Source: Labrys wisconsinensis
GTDB lineage: Bacteria; Pseudomonadota; Alphaproteobacteria; Rhizobiales; Labraceae
Direction: 5' to 3'
Length of the DNA stretch: 64,000 bases
Assembly (NCBI RefSeq): GCF_030814995.1
Contig: NZ_JAUSVX010000013.1
Span: 124,001 to 188,000, forward strand
The translations under genes were made by a program, and so were the position numbers. Positions 52,039 to 61,274 of the stretch are shown here, in pieces. The notes under the pieces are model-generated. The model ran no database searches and was not told the origin of the DNA. It saw only the letters and a list, made by a program, of their open reading frames with translations. Numbering within the stretch: position 1 is the first letter of the stretch; each line of letters starts with the position of its first letter.

Positions 52039-54752
52039 CCGAGTCTAATGCGACGCTGCAGGCGGCCCTTGCCTATGCCGCGCGGGGCTGGGCTGTATTC
52101 CCATGCGATCCGCATCCGGAGCCGCCGCGTTCAAAGCGTCCGCTTGTGGCGGCGGAGAAGGATGAGCAAGGGCGATCTATCAAGGGCACGGGCTGGCCGA
52201 AGAAGGCCAGCGTGGATCCTGATCAGATCAGGGCATGGTGGCGGAAATGGCCCAAGGCGCTGATCGGCCTCTGCCCCGGTCGGGCTGGCGCGCTCGTCGT
52301 CGATCTCGATCCAAAGGAAGAACCGGTCGACGTCGTCGAAAGGCGAATCGAGGAGGCGATCGGCGGTCCGCTGCCGGAATGCCCCCGCACGCTGACCAGG
52401 TCCGGAGGTTATCACCTCTGGTTCAGGCGGCCAGAGGGCGGCGCAGGCAATTCCAAGCCGCTGAAGAATGTCGATATCAGGTGCGATGCCGGCTACGTGA
52501 TCGTGGCGCCGTCGGTCATGGCGGACGGAAAGACCTATGAATGGGTCAGTGCGCCCTACAGTGGCGAAGCTCCCGATCTCCCACCGAAATTGTTGGAGCT
52601 GATCAGGGCGCGTGAGGAGAAGGCCGATCGCAAGGCGGAACCGGCCGGGGCCGACAACGTCGTGCCACTGCGGCGCCCACCGGCCAAAGCCACGCCGGCC
52701 GAGGAGGCGAAGAGGCGCTACGCACGGGCAGCGCTCGACAAAATCGGAAAGGACCTCGCCGAGACGGCCAAAGGCCGTCGCGGCACCGCTCTCTATCATG
52801 CCGCGGCAGCGGCGGGCCGCTACATGGCCGCCGGCGTGCTCGGCGAGCGGGAGATCCGCGCCGCCCTGCAGGACGCTGCGGACGCCTGCGGCCTGACCAC
52901 GGACGACGGTACCAGGCGCGTCGAATATGAGATGCGACGGGGCCTCGAGGCGGGGCTCGCCGACGCGGCAGAGACGATCGAACGGCTCGACGGGATCGGG
53001 CAGGAGGCCGAGCGCAAAGCCGCCAGGCGCAGCGCGCCGCCGGCGCCGCCGCCGACCGGGCCAGAGGACTATGGCGGATCGCCGGCCGGGCCGCGCCGTG
53101 AGGCCGACCAGCCTTCGGGCGACGGATCCGGGGGTAAGGGATCGCCGCCGCCGCCAGAAGGCCCGGAGTTCGACGAAGAAAACGTCAAGTATTGCGCACG
53201 ACTGGAACAGAATGACTCGGACAATGCGCAACGGCTGATCCGCCATTTCGGCCATCGCTTCATCAACGTGCGCGATGTCGGCGTGCACGTGTGGGTCGGC
53301 ACGCATTGGGAGAAGGAAGGCGGGGAGGAGGCGCTCGAGCGGTTCGCCCAGCGTGTCGCGAAGGCGATCGCGCTGGAAGCCTTCTTCATCGAGCCCTCGA
53401 AGAACGATCGGAAGCTGCTGGAGCTGGCAGAGCCGCTTAAGGGGCGCCCGGTCAACGAGCTTTCGCCCGAGGAGAAGGTGCTCCTCACGGAGGCGATCCA
53501 GGCCGAGGCTCGCGCCGCCAAGCGCCGGGCCGATCGACGGAAATTCGCGATCTCCTGCGGAAACCGAGCCCGGACTGTTGCGATGATCGCGCAGGCCAAG
53601 GCGCACAAGACCATCACCCAAGACCAGCTGGACCCCGATCCGCTCGTCATCAACTGCCTCAACGGCGTGCTGCGCGCGGCCTGGGAGCAGGATCTTGAAT
53701 GCCCTGATCCCGAGATTGTTCGCAAGGTATGGGCCGTCAACTTCAGAGAGGGCCATGACCCTGCCGATATGATCTCGAAATGCATGCATGTTGCTTACGA
53801 GCCTCACGCAACGTGCAAGCGCTTCGAAGAGTTCATCAATCGGTTCCAGCCCGACAACGACGTGCGGTGGTACATCCAGAAGTCGCACGGCTACGGAACG
53901 ACCGGGCTTACATCGGTCCAAGCTCTCAACTTCCACTATGGTGGCGGCTCCAACGGCAAATCCGTCTTCATCACGACGATCTCACGCCTGATGGGCAGCT
54001 ACGCGGAGATGATCCCTTTCGCGTCGCTGGTGACTGAGCAGCAGAGGCGGGGCGACCAGGCAAACCCGGACATCATCCGGCTGCCGCGCGTGCGCCTAGT
54101 GCACGCCTCGGAGCCGCCGAAGAACATGAGCTGGGACGAGGCGCTGGTGAAGCAGTTGACCGGCGGCGAACCCATGCTCGCCCGGGGGCTGTTCCAAGGG
54201 TTCGTCACCTTCCGCCCGAAATTCAAGCTCGCCGTGTTCGGCAACATCAAGCCGACGGTGGATGGCGTCGATCACGGTATCTGGCGACGACTGCGCATCG
54301 TGCCGTGGAATGTGACGATCACCGAGAACGAATCTCGCGACTTGGACGACGTCGTGGCCGAGATGCTGGAAGAGGCGCCAGGCATCCTCAATTGGTTGTT
54401 GGCCGGCCTGCTGGGCTATTTCAGGGAGGGCCTGCGGCCGCCGGACAGCGTGCTCGAGGCGACCCGAGAGTACCGGGACGAGAACGACCCGGTCGGCGCC
54501 TTCGTCCGTGCCCACGTTGAGACGGCGCCAGGCGAGAGCATCGCTGCCCGTGAGTTCTACCACGCATACGTTGCCTGGGCGCACGCGAACGGTGTCAAGC
54601 CGATCAACGAGACCCGGTTCGGCCGTCTGATGCCGCAGAAGGGCTTCCGTCGGACGGACGATCGTATCCGGCACTACCTCGACATCCGCTTGCACGACGT
54701 GCCCGTCGAGCCGCCCCGCAGCCCCGATTTCGGCCCGAACGACCCGTTCTAA
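52035..54752 (+). CDS. Primase-polymerase / D5-type helicase
   Basis: A 905-residue replication protein. Residues ~1-200 are an archaeo-eukaryotic primase-like Prim-Pol domain, with the metal-binding VVDLDPKE (D-x-D) and GYHLWFR His motif. A helical/linker part with a Pro/Gly-rich stretch spans ~330-390. The C-terminal half is a phage P4/D5 superfamily-3 helicase with Walker A GGGSNGKS (636-643) and the FGNIKP sensor region. It primes and opens DNA at the phage origin, which probably lies just downstream. Last gene of the overlapping early series. Confidence 0.93.
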   Translation: MTESNATLQAALAYAARGWAVFPCDPHPEPPRSKRPLVAAEKDEQGRSIKGTGWPKKASVDPDQIRAWWRKWPKALIGLCPGRAGALVVDLDPKEEPVDVVERRIEEAIGGPLPECPRTLTRSGGYHLWFRRPEGGAGNSKPLKNVDIRCDAGYVIVAPSVMADGKTYEWVSAPYSGEAPDLPPKLLELIRAREEKADRKAEPAGADNVVPLRRPPAKATPAEEAKRRYARAALDKIGKDLAETAKGRRGTALYHAAAAAGRYMAAGVLGEREIRAALQDAADACGLTTDDGTRRVEYEMRRGLEAGLADAAETIERLDGIGQEAERKAARRSAPPAPPPTGPEDYGGSPAGPRREADQPSGDGSGGKGSPPPPEGPEFDEENVKYCARLEQNDSDNAQRLIRHFGHRFINVRDVGVHVWVGTHWEKEGGEEALERFAQRVAKAIALEAFFIEPSKNDRKLLELAEPLKGRPVNELSPEEKVLLTEAIQAEARAAKRRADRRKFAISCGNRARTVAMIAQAKAHKTITQDQLDPDPLVINCLNGVLRAAWEQDLECPDPEIVRKVWAVNFREGHDPADMISKCMHVAYEPHATCKRFEEFINRFQPDNDVRWYIQKSHGYGTTGLTSVQALNFHYGGGSNGKSVFITTISRLMGSYAEMIPFASLVTEQQRRGDQANPDIIRLPRVRLVHASEPPKNMSWDEALVKQLTGGEPMLARGLFQGFVTFRPKFKLAVFGNIKPTVDGVDHGIWRRLRIVPWNVTITENESRDLDDVVAEMLEEAPGILNWLLAGLLGYFREGLRPPDSVLEATREYRDENDPVGAFVRAHVETAPGESIAAREFYHAYVAWAHANGVKPINETRFGRLMPQKGFRRTDDRIRHYLDIRLHDVPVEPPRSPDFGPNDPF

Positions 54753-55060
54753 CCCTCGCAAACAGTTGCCTTGCGAAGGTCCGCGACAGTTCTGCGAAGG
54801 TTTCAGCGAGGGTTGAGAGAATGGAATGCCGAGCAAAATCAACACGATGGCGAAGCTCTGCGAGGGTTGCGAGGGTTTCCGCCCGCGTATGTGCGTGATT
54901 ATGGGGGTCAGGGGTTCATGGGCCTGGAATGGAAATCTCTATGCGTAAGCCCGATAAAACCTTCGCAACTATCGCGAGATAGAAGCAAGCATCTGAAAAT
55001 TATAGAGAAAACGGCATGCGAGGGTTTTGCCAAACTCTCGCGCGACCTTCGCGACCTTCG
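54751..55060. other. Putative phage replication origin with iterons
   Basis: In ~310 bases the 10-mer TGCGA(A/G)GGTT occurs exactly at 54751 (minus), 54793, 54859, 54868, 54958 (minus) and 55017, with one-mismatch copies at 54771 and 54805 and further degenerate copies near 55044-55058. An AT-rich patch lies at 54976-55015. It follows the Prim-Pol/helicase gene directly, and GC falls compared with flanking genes. An iteron origin is inferred. A frame at 54771-55082 is judged non-coding. Confidence 0.65.
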
Positions 55061-55078
55061 TAAGGGCAGGAGTTTGGG

Positions 55079-55849
55079 GTGAAGGCGATCGATATCGAGC
55101 AGCTGGTACGCTGGGCCTACCGGGAGGAGCTCCCGAAGCGGGACACGGTGTCGAGCGGTGCCGGCACGTCGTGGATGGTGACGGGCGTGCGTGGAACAGG
55201 GACGGGCCTGCCACCTCCGGCCCATCACCAGTGGATGGGCGAAGCGCATTCCGACGCGATAGAGGTCGAGGCCGCCGTGGGCCGGTTGCGGGATCTCGCC
55301 ATGGATTGGGCCGATCTGCGGCGGCTGACGTTGGGCGCTGCCGGCGGAGCGTTGCGTTTTCGCGACAAGACGTTGCCGGATGGGCGCACCGTGTTGCATC
55401 CGCTCGACGCTTGCCTCGCCACGCTGTCGATGCGGCCGGCGGCGCTGATCGTGATGCATGGGCGTGCCGCAACCCGGCCGCATTGCACGGACATTCCGCG
55501 GATCAAGAGGCTGCGGCACGAGCTCAACGGCAAGGTCAAGGTGTGGCGCGTCGATCCAGACACGGGCGAGCAGCTGTTCTACCGGCACCCCAAGACGGGG
55601 ATCATGACGGCTGAAGCGGCCTATGACTCGCATCAGCGCATGCGGAAGGGCGCGGCTTGCCCGGTCGAGTACGAGCCGACGCACGCGCAGGTCGCACGCG
55701 ACCGGGCCGAATACCTGATCTGGCTCGCGGGCCTCGAAGTGCTCGCGGCCGATTTGGTCGGCAGGCTCGCGAATCATGATCCGCTGCCGCCGGCCGCACC
55801 GCGGCGACCATGGGCGACGATGGCCGCTTCCCTCTTGCAAGCGGCTTGA
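55079..55849 (+). CDS. Phage protein of unknown function
   Basis: A 256-residue protein, GTG start at 55079. N-terminus MKAIDIEQLVRWAYREELPKRD, centre VEAAVGRLRDLAMDWADLRRL and LIVMHGRAATRPHCTDIPRIKRL, end EYLIWLAGLEVLAADLVGRLANHDPLPP. Similar proteins sit at the end of replication modules in alphaproteobacterial prophages, possibly as late regulators; no domain is recognised. Confidence 0.65.
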   Translation: MKAIDIEQLVRWAYREELPKRDTVSSGAGTSWMVTGVRGTGTGLPPPAHHQWMGEAHSDAIEVEAAVGRLRDLAMDWADLRRLTLGAAGGALRFRDKTLPDGRTVLHPLDACLATLSMRPAALIVMHGRAATRPHCTDIPRIKRLRHELNGKVKVWRVDPDTGEQLFYRHPKTGIMTAEAAYDSHQRMRKGAACPVEYEPTHAQVARDRAEYLIWLAGLEVLAADLVGRLANHDPLPPAAPRRPWATMAASLLQAA

Positions 55850-55907
55850 AAAAAGGGGCTTGTATGGGGTGTAGCGCTTGCGCTATATCCGACCATGAAG
55901 ACTTGTG

Positions 55908-55935
55908 AAGGGCCTGCCGGCTTCGGCGGGCCCTT
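55908..55935 (+). terminator. Hairpin terminating the early rightward operon
   Basis: AAGGGCC-T-GCCG-GCTT-CGGC-G-GGCCCTT is a long GC-rich stem followed by CGTCGTTT, 59 bases after the stop codon of the gene at 55849. A second palindrome, TAGCGC-TT-GCGCTA (55872-55885), precedes it. Confidence 0.6.
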
Positions 55936-55955
55936 CGTCGTTTCAGGGCCCCACC

Positions 55956-56129
55956 ATGTGCAGCTGCTCGGAACGGCGCGAGGCGATCGTGCGCGCGGCG
56001 TCGGCCGTGGTGCGCCGGGATGTCGTCTCCGCCCGGGATGCCATTGCCTTCGTTGCGCGATCGGCGCGCGACGACGTGGCCGATGCGATGCGCCGCCTGG
56101 TGAAGGCCAGGACGCGTCTCGGGCGATGA
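55956..56129 (+). CDS. Small Arg/Ala-rich phage protein
   Basis: A 57-residue protein beginning MCSCSERREAIVRAASAVVRR and continuing with a basic amphipathic helix. Start at 55956 and ATGA overlap with the tail-like gene downstream. Unknown; first gene of the late operon. Confidence 0.5.
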   Translation: MCSCSERREAIVRAASAVVRRDVVSARDAIAFVARSARDDVADAMRRLVKARTRLGR

Positions 56130-56695
56130 TCTCGATCCAGGTCGGCGGCACCATCGCGGCGCTGGAGGCGGCCTTCCGCGATCTGGTGCAGGCCGATCGG
56201 CGCAATCGCGCCTATGCGGCCGCCATCAACCACACCGGCGACCGCGTCGTGATGAAGGCCGTTCGGTATGCGGCCGCCAAGACGCAGCTGCCCGTGCGCT
56301 ACGTCAAGACGCAGGTGCGGACCTATCCCGCCGGGCCGGCCAAGCTGACCTGGGAGATGGTCGCCAAAGGCCCGTACATCACGCTGTACAAGTTCGCGCA
56401 GTTGGCGGGCGGGAGCGCGCGCCAAACTGCCAAGGGCGTGATCGTGCCGAAGTGGGGCATGCATCGCCACGCATTCGTGGCCGGCATGAAGACAGGCCAC
56501 ATCGGGGTGTTCGCCCGCAAGGGCAAGTCAAGGCTGCCGATTAAGCAGCTGTACGGCCCGGCCGTGCCCAAGCCCCTCCTCGAAGACGAGGCGCGCACGC
56601 TGCTGGAGCAGGAGGTGGACACCCGCCTCTCGGCCCGCATGCTTCACGAGCTGGGCCGCGAGATCGACCGGATCAAGGCCGCGCGCGGCGTCTGA
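56126..56695 (+). CDS. Minor tail protein Z-like phage protein
   Basis: A 189-residue basic protein: AINHTGDRVVMKAVRYAAAKTQLPVRYVKTQVRTYPAGPAKLTW, then IVPKWGMHRHAFVAGMKTGHIGVFARKGKSRLPIKQLYGPAVPK. The RxG/FAR pattern with LPIKQLYGP resembles gpZ/minor-tail-Z proteins of lambdoid phages. Its place before the terminase rather than among tail genes is unusual. Confidence 0.75.
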   Translation: MISIQVGGTIAALEAAFRDLVQADRRNRAYAAAINHTGDRVVMKAVRYAAAKTQLPVRYVKTQVRTYPAGPAKLTWEMVAKGPYITLYKFAQLAGGSARQTAKGVIVPKWGMHRHAFVAGMKTGHIGVFARKGKSRLPIKQLYGPAVPKPLLEDEARTLLEQEVDTRLSARMLHELGREIDRIKAARGV

Positions 56696-56728
56696 TCGCC
56701 ACCGCCGGCTGCCCCGACCGGACGCGCC

Positions 56729-56760
56729 GGGCCGGGCAGGCCGGGCAGGCCGGGAGGGGG
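56729..56760 (+). repeat. G-rich tandem repeat upstream of terminase
   Basis: GCCGGGCAG occurs twice (56731, 56740), followed by GCCGGGAGG (56749), ahead of GGGGGTGCCCCC. Six or more GGG runs lie close together. The stretch is within the 181-base gap before the terminase small subunit gene, where lambdoid phages carry packaging sites. Confidence 0.6.
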
Positions 56761-56876
56761 TGCCCCCGGCCTCGGGTCCTTCCGCCGCCCCCAGCCGGTC
56801 GCGACGCGCGGCGGCCCGGGATTTTGCCAGTAATGCCGTTCCGAAATCCGGGCTAACAGCCCTAACAGAGGTGTGT

Positions 56877-57476
56877 ATGCCGCCTAACAGCGATGGCGCG
56901 CCCGGCCTGTTCATGTTGTCGATCTCGCAGATCGCGGAACGGGACGGCGTGTCGAAGCCGACCGTCTCCCAGAAGGTCGCCGAGCTGGTGGCGAAGCATG
57001 GGTTGAGGGTCGAGCGCGACGGCCGTGGGCGCGTGTCGGCTGTCGATGTGGCGCAGTACGATCATCTGCGGGGACGCTTCGGCGACCCGTTCAAGGCGCA
57101 GGCACCGCAGCCGCCGAAGTCGGCGGCACCGGCATTCGATCCTGAAAGTCTGGACGAGGCCCAGCGCAAAAAGGCCTGGTATGAGGCGCATCGGCGCGGC
57201 CTCGAGCTCGATGAGCTGCGCGGCGACCTAGTGCGGCGGCAGGGCATCGAGACTGCCATCTCGGTCATCGGGGCTGAGATCGCGGCGATTGTCGACCGGC
57301 TCGCGGCGCAGGCCGATGACTTTGCGGCAGCGGTCGGGCGCGACGGGCCGCATGGCCTTCGCGTCGCGCTGAGGGCCTTCGCCAGCCAGCAGCGCGCCGA
57401 CATCGCCGACGTCATGGCGCGGTTGTCGAACGGCGCGCCCCTGTTCGATGGTGAGCTTGTCGAGGACGCGGCGTGA
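56877..57476 (+). CDS. Terminase small subunit-like protein (Nu1 type)
   Basis: A 199-residue protein. Near the N-terminus SISQIAERDGVSKPTVSQKVAELVAKHGLRVERDGRGRVSAVDVAQYDHLRGRF is a winged helix as in lambda Nu1. A helical dimerisation region follows (DEAQRKKAWYEAHRRGLELDELRGDLVRRQGIETAISVIGAEIAAIVDRL). It would recognise the packaging site and hand DNA to the large subunit encoded next (GTGA overlap). Start at 56877 behind AGAGG. Confidence 0.85.
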   Translation: MPPNSDGAPGLFMLSISQIAERDGVSKPTVSQKVAELVAKHGLRVERDGRGRVSAVDVAQYDHLRGRFGDPFKAQAPQPPKSAAPAFDPESLDEAQRKKAWYEAHRRGLELDELRGDLVRRQGIETAISVIGAEIAAIVDRLAAQADDFAAAVGRDGPHGLRVALRAFASQQRADIADVMARLSNGAPLFDGELVEDAA

Positions 57477-59488
57477 CGGGCCATCCGAACGCGCTACGCC
57501 TGATCGCCGGCGGCCTGGCCGAGGCGATCAGGCCGCGTCCGCCGCTGCCCCTGTCGAAATGGCTTTCGGAAAATCTCGTCCTGGTCGATGGCGAACTGGC
57601 CGGCCAGCTCTGGAGCAGCGCCGGCGCGCCATATCTCGCCGAGATTGCCGACTGCCTGTCCGACGATCATCCCTGCAACCAGGTGACGATCCGCAAGAGC
57701 CAGCAGAGCGGCGCCTCGATCCTGGCGATGGGGTGGGCGCTCTATGTGGCCGACCGCGAACCTGCGAACATGATCTATGCCGTCCCGGGCATCGACGCGC
57801 TGCGCAAGCTGAATTCGCAGAAGTTGCAGCCGCTGATCGACGCCTTCCAGAAGCGGGCGAAGCGGACGGTTTTCCTGCCGCAGACGTCGAGGTCGGCGGC
57901 GGGAAGCTCAACTTTTGAAAAGAAATTCGCCGGCGGATACCTGTCCCTGGCCAATGCCAACGCCGTCATGGACCTGAGTTCAAAGACGGCGAAGAAGGGG
58001 GTTAAGGACGAGGTCTCCAAGTGGGAGAATATTCCGGGCTTTGGCGACCCAGAAACCTTGTTTTTTGGCCGTTTTACCGCGTTTCGACGCACAAAAGGCT
58101 GGAAAATACTCGAAATTTCGACGCCTGAGGTCGATACGGGCGATGACAGCGGCGAGACGGCTGGACACTGCCGCATCGACCTGTCGTTCAAGCGGTCGGA
58201 CCAGCGCTTCTGGCATGTGACCTGCCCGCACTGCGACACGGAGCAGGTCTTTACGTTCGACCGCTTCCGGCCCGACCTGCGCGAGCCCAAGAACTCGTTC
58301 TACGAGTGCATCGGCGCCGGCTGCGTCATCACCGAGCTCGACCGGGTGCTGATGGTGCGCGGCGGCCGCTGGGTGGCGACGTATCCGGATGATCCATCGC
58401 GTCATCCTGGTTTCCACATCGACGCTTTCATCTCGCTGATGATGAGCTTCGAGGCCATCGCGGAGGATTATCGAACGGCGCAGCGGTCCGAGAAGGATAG
58501 GAAGGACTTCACCAACGTTGTCCTCGGCCTGCCCTACAAGTTTCGGGGCGACGCGCCGGACCATATCCGGCTGATGGAGCGGCGCGAGCCCTACGACCGG
58601 CGTCGGATTCCGGCCCAGGCGCTGATGCTGACCGCCATGGTCGACGTCCAGCACTCCGGCCTCTACGTCGAGGTGGTGGCGTGGGCGCCGGACAAGCGCA
58701 GCTGGACGGTCGACGTCGCCTTCATCGACGGCGACACCACCGACCACCGGCGCGGCGCCTGGTCTCTGCTCGGCGAATTCTATGAGCGGACCTACGAAGA
58801 CGCCTGGGGCAAGCGGCGCTCGCTGGATGCGATCGGCGTCGATGCCGGCGACGGTGGCCGCGTCAACCAGGTGCTCGCCTGGACCTCGGCCCGGCTCGAT
58901 GCCTACGCCTTCAAGGGTGAAGATGGATGGGCCAGGCCGGCGATCAGCGCGCAGGCGAAGCTGGTCGACATCACGCTCGACGGGAAGGTGCAGAAGAACG
59001 GCGCCCGGCTCTGGAAGACGGGCACCTGGTCGCTGAAGCGCGAGCACTACGACAACCTGCGCAAGACGCGGATAGCGGCGGACGGCTCGACCTGGGATCC
59101 GCCCGGGTTCTGCCATTTCGGGCTGTGGCTCGACGAGATCTACTTCAAGCAGATCACGTCGGAATATCTCGAAGACATCACCGTGCGCGGCCGCGTCACC
59201 GGCCGGCGCTGGGCCAAGCGCGGCGAGAACCACTATCTCGACTGCCGCATCGGCAACATGGCGCTCGCCGACCATCTCGGCCTCAACAGCATGTCGCCGG
59301 CAGACTGGCAGACGCTGGCCGAAATGCGCGGTGTCCCCGACGGCGTGGTGACGCCGGACCTCTTCACCCCGGCGCCGATACAGGCCCGGGCCAGCAACCG
59401 CGCCGCCGAGCATGCGGCGCCGCCGCCGGCGAAGCCGGAATCGATCTTCGACCGCCTGGCGCGGCTCAACCAAGGGCTCGACGAATGA
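57473..59488 (+). CDS. Terminase large subunit (GpA family)
   Basis: A 671-residue lambda-GpA-type packaging motor. The ATPase region starts LWSSAGAPYLAEIADCLSDDHPCNQVTIRKSQQSGASILAMGWAL. A CPHCDTEQVF zinc-type motif lies around residue 250, and the nuclease part has MLTAMVDVQHSGLYVEVVAWAP and the IGVDAGDGGRVNQVLAW region. It cuts cos ends and pumps DNA. GTG start 57473. Length is normal. Confidence 0.95.
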   Translation: MTGHPNALRLIAGGLAEAIRPRPPLPLSKWLSENLVLVDGELAGQLWSSAGAPYLAEIADCLSDDHPCNQVTIRKSQQSGASILAMGWALYVADREPANMIYAVPGIDALRKLNSQKLQPLIDAFQKRAKRTVFLPQTSRSAAGSSTFEKKFAGGYLSLANANAVMDLSSKTAKKGVKDEVSKWENIPGFGDPETLFFGRFTAFRRTKGWKILEISTPEVDTGDDSGETAGHCRIDLSFKRSDQRFWHVTCPHCDTEQVFTFDRFRPDLREPKNSFYECIGAGCVITELDRVLMVRGGRWVATYPDDPSRHPGFHIDAFISLMMSFEAIAEDYRTAQRSEKDRKDFTNVVLGLPYKFRGDAPDHIRLMERREPYDRRRIPAQALMLTAMVDVQHSGLYVEVVAWAPDKRSWTVDVAFIDGDTTDHRRGAWSLLGEFYERTYEDAWGKRRSLDAIGVDAGDGGRVNQVLAWTSARLDAYAFKGEDGWARPAISAQAKLVDITLDGKVQKNGARLWKTGTWSLKREHYDNLRKTRIAADGSTWDPPGFCHFGLWLDEIYFKQITSEYLEDITVRGRVTGRRWAKRGENHYLDCRIGNMALADHLGLNSMSPADWQTLAEMRGVPDGVVTPDLFTPAPIQARASNRAAEHAAPPPAKPESIFDRLARLNQGLDE

Positions 59489-59688
59489 CCACTGCCGAAA
59501 TGCTCGAGCAGGCCAGGGCGGTGCTGCATCGGCTGCTGACCGGCGCCGCCGTCGTCGAGCTCGATGTCGAAGGCCGGCGCACCAAGTTCACGCCGATGAA
59601 CCGGTCCGACCTCGAAGCCTACATCAAGCGCCTCGAGGCGCAGCTTGGCGCCTGCCCGCCGCCCGGCGCGATCGGGGTGATCTTCTGA
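59485..59688 (+). CDS. gpW-like head-tail joining protein
   Basis: A 67-residue protein: TTAEMLEQARAVLHRLLTGAAVVELDVEGRRTKFTPMNRSDLEAYIKRLEAQLG. It has the two-helix/hairpin pattern of lambda gpW, and the expected place between terminase and portal. ATGA overlap with terminase; TGATG junction to portal. Confidence 0.9.
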   Translation: MTTAEMLEQARAVLHRLLTGAAVVELDVEGRRTKFTPMNRSDLEAYIKRLEAQLGACPPPGAIGVIF

Positions 59689-61274
59689 TGTCGTTCTCGG
59701 CGCGGCCGGCTCCCGGCATCCGCTGGTCGAGCAAGAGCGCGATGGCGTCCGCCTACCGTGCCGCGTCGACCACGGCACAGGAGACGGCGGCGTGGCGGCC
59801 GCCCTACCTCTCGGCCGATGCGGCGATCCTGCCGGATAAGGACATCACCGAAGCGCGCGTCGCCGATCTCGGCCGCAACAACCCGCATGCGCGCGCCGCG
59901 ATCTCGCGCCTGCTCGACATGCTGGTCGGCGCAGGCCTGCGCCTTTCGGCCAAGCCGGACGCCGCGGCCCTCGGCTTGACGCCGGAGCAGACCCGGGCGG
60001 TTCGCCGGCAAATCGAGGCGGAGTGGCGTCTGTTCGCCTACGACCCGCTGCGCCGCTGCGACGCGCAGCGCAAGGTGATGATGCCGGGCCTGCTGCGGCA
60101 GCTCGGCCGGCGCTACATCACATCGAACGAGTGCGCGGCCGTCCTGAAATGGCGGCCGGATGGCGGCACGCGCTATGCGACCTGCGTGCGCGTCGTGCAC
60201 CCGGCGCGCATCTCCAATCCAAGCGGCGCGGCCGACAAGGCGACGCTGCGCGGCGGCCTGGAGATCACCGCCGAGGGCGAGGTGGTGGCGGCGCATATCC
60301 GCAACCGGCACCCCGGCGACTGGATCGGCGCCGGCGACGGGTCGAGCTGGGAGCGCGTGCCGGCCCGCACCGACTGGGGACGGCCGATCTTCATCCATGG
60401 ATTCGAGCCGGAGGAGGAGGACCAGGCCCGCGGCGTCACGCCGTTCGCGGCCTTGATGGTGCAGCTGCGGATGCTCGGCAAGCACGCCGATCACGAGCTC
60501 GCTGCCGCAGCGGTCAACGCCCTGTTCGCCGCCTTCGTCAAGTCGAACCTGCCGCAGGCCGAGGCGACGGCGCTGGTCAATATCGCCTCATCCACCTTCG
60601 CGGACGAGCGGCTGAAGTTCTACGAAAAGAATCCGCCGCGCATCGGCGGCGTGCGCATCCCGGTGCTGCCGATCGGCGACGAGATCGCCATGAACAACGC
60701 GCCGCGGCAGAGCGCGGCCTTTCGCGACTTCCAGTCGGCGTTCCTGCAGTCGATCGCCTCGGCGCTCGGGCTCTCCTACGAGCAGCTGGCCATGGACTGG
60801 TCTCGCACGAACTATTCCTCGGCGCGGGCCGCCCTGAACGAGGTCTGGCGGGCGATCCGCCGCCTGTTCTCGACCTTCGTCGACCAGGTGGTGGCGCCGA
60901 TCTATCTCGCGTTCCTCGAGGAGGCTTTCGATCGCGGCTACGTCAGCGTGCCGGCTGGCGCGCCGGCCTTTTGGGACATGCCCGGGGCCTGGACGCAGGC
61001 CCGCTGGATCGGGCCGGGCCGCGGCTACGTCGACCCGGTGAAGGAAGCGCAGGCCGCCGGCGTGCGGATCGACGGGGTGCTGTCGACGCTCGAGGCGGAA
61101 TGCGCCGAGCAGGGTGGCGACTGGGAGGAGGTCATCGACCAGATCGCCTTCGAGAATGAGGTCCTGGCCGAGAAGGGCGTGCAGCGCGTTACCACCAGCA
61201 CCGCCACCATCATCGCCGCCGAGGCGGCGCAGGGGGCCGACGCTGCCCCGCAGGCCGAGGGAGTGCCGGCATGA
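59688..61274 (+). CDS. Portal protein (lambda gpB family)
   Basis: A 528-residue portal that forms the dodecameric DNA gate and assembly nucleus of the head. Lambda-type segments: NNPHARAAISRLLDMLVGAGLRLSAKP, YITSNECAAVLKWRPDGG, IFIHGFEPEEEDQARGVTPFAALMVQLRMLGKHADHELAAA and WSRTNYSSARAALNEVWRAI. Length and position are standard. It overlaps the protease gene by ATGA. Confidence 0.95.
   Translation: MSFSARPAPGIRWSSKSAMASAYRAASTTAQETAAWRPPYLSADAAILPDKDITEARVADLGRNNPHARAAISRLLDMLVGAGLRLSAKPDAAALGLTPEQTRAVRRQIEAEWRLFAYDPLRRCDAQRKVMMPGLLRQLGRRYITSNECAAVLKWRPDGGTRYATCVRVVHPARISNPSGAADKATLRGGLEITAEGEVVAAHIRNRHPGDWIGAGDGSSWERVPARTDWGRPIFIHGFEPEEEDQARGVTPFAALMVQLRMLGKHADHELAAAAVNALFAAFVKSNLPQAEATALVNIASSTFADERLKFYEKNPPRIGGVRIPVLPIGDEIAMNNAPRQSAAFRDFQSAFLQSIASALGLSYEQLAMDWSRTNYSSARAALNEVWRAIRRLFSTFVDQVVAPIYLAFLEEAFDRGYVSVPAGAPAFWDMPGAWTQARWIGPGRGYVDPVKEAQAAGVRIDGVLSTLEAECAEQGGDWEEVIDQIAFENEVLAEKGVQRVTTSTATIIAAEAAQGADAAPQAEGVPA

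Noticed and set aside
54771..55082. A 103-residue plus-strand CDS ending in a GTGA overlap
   Set aside because: Its sequence is largely made of the iterons read as LRG/LRD repeats, with low third-position GC; an origin explains it better, though coding is not excluded.
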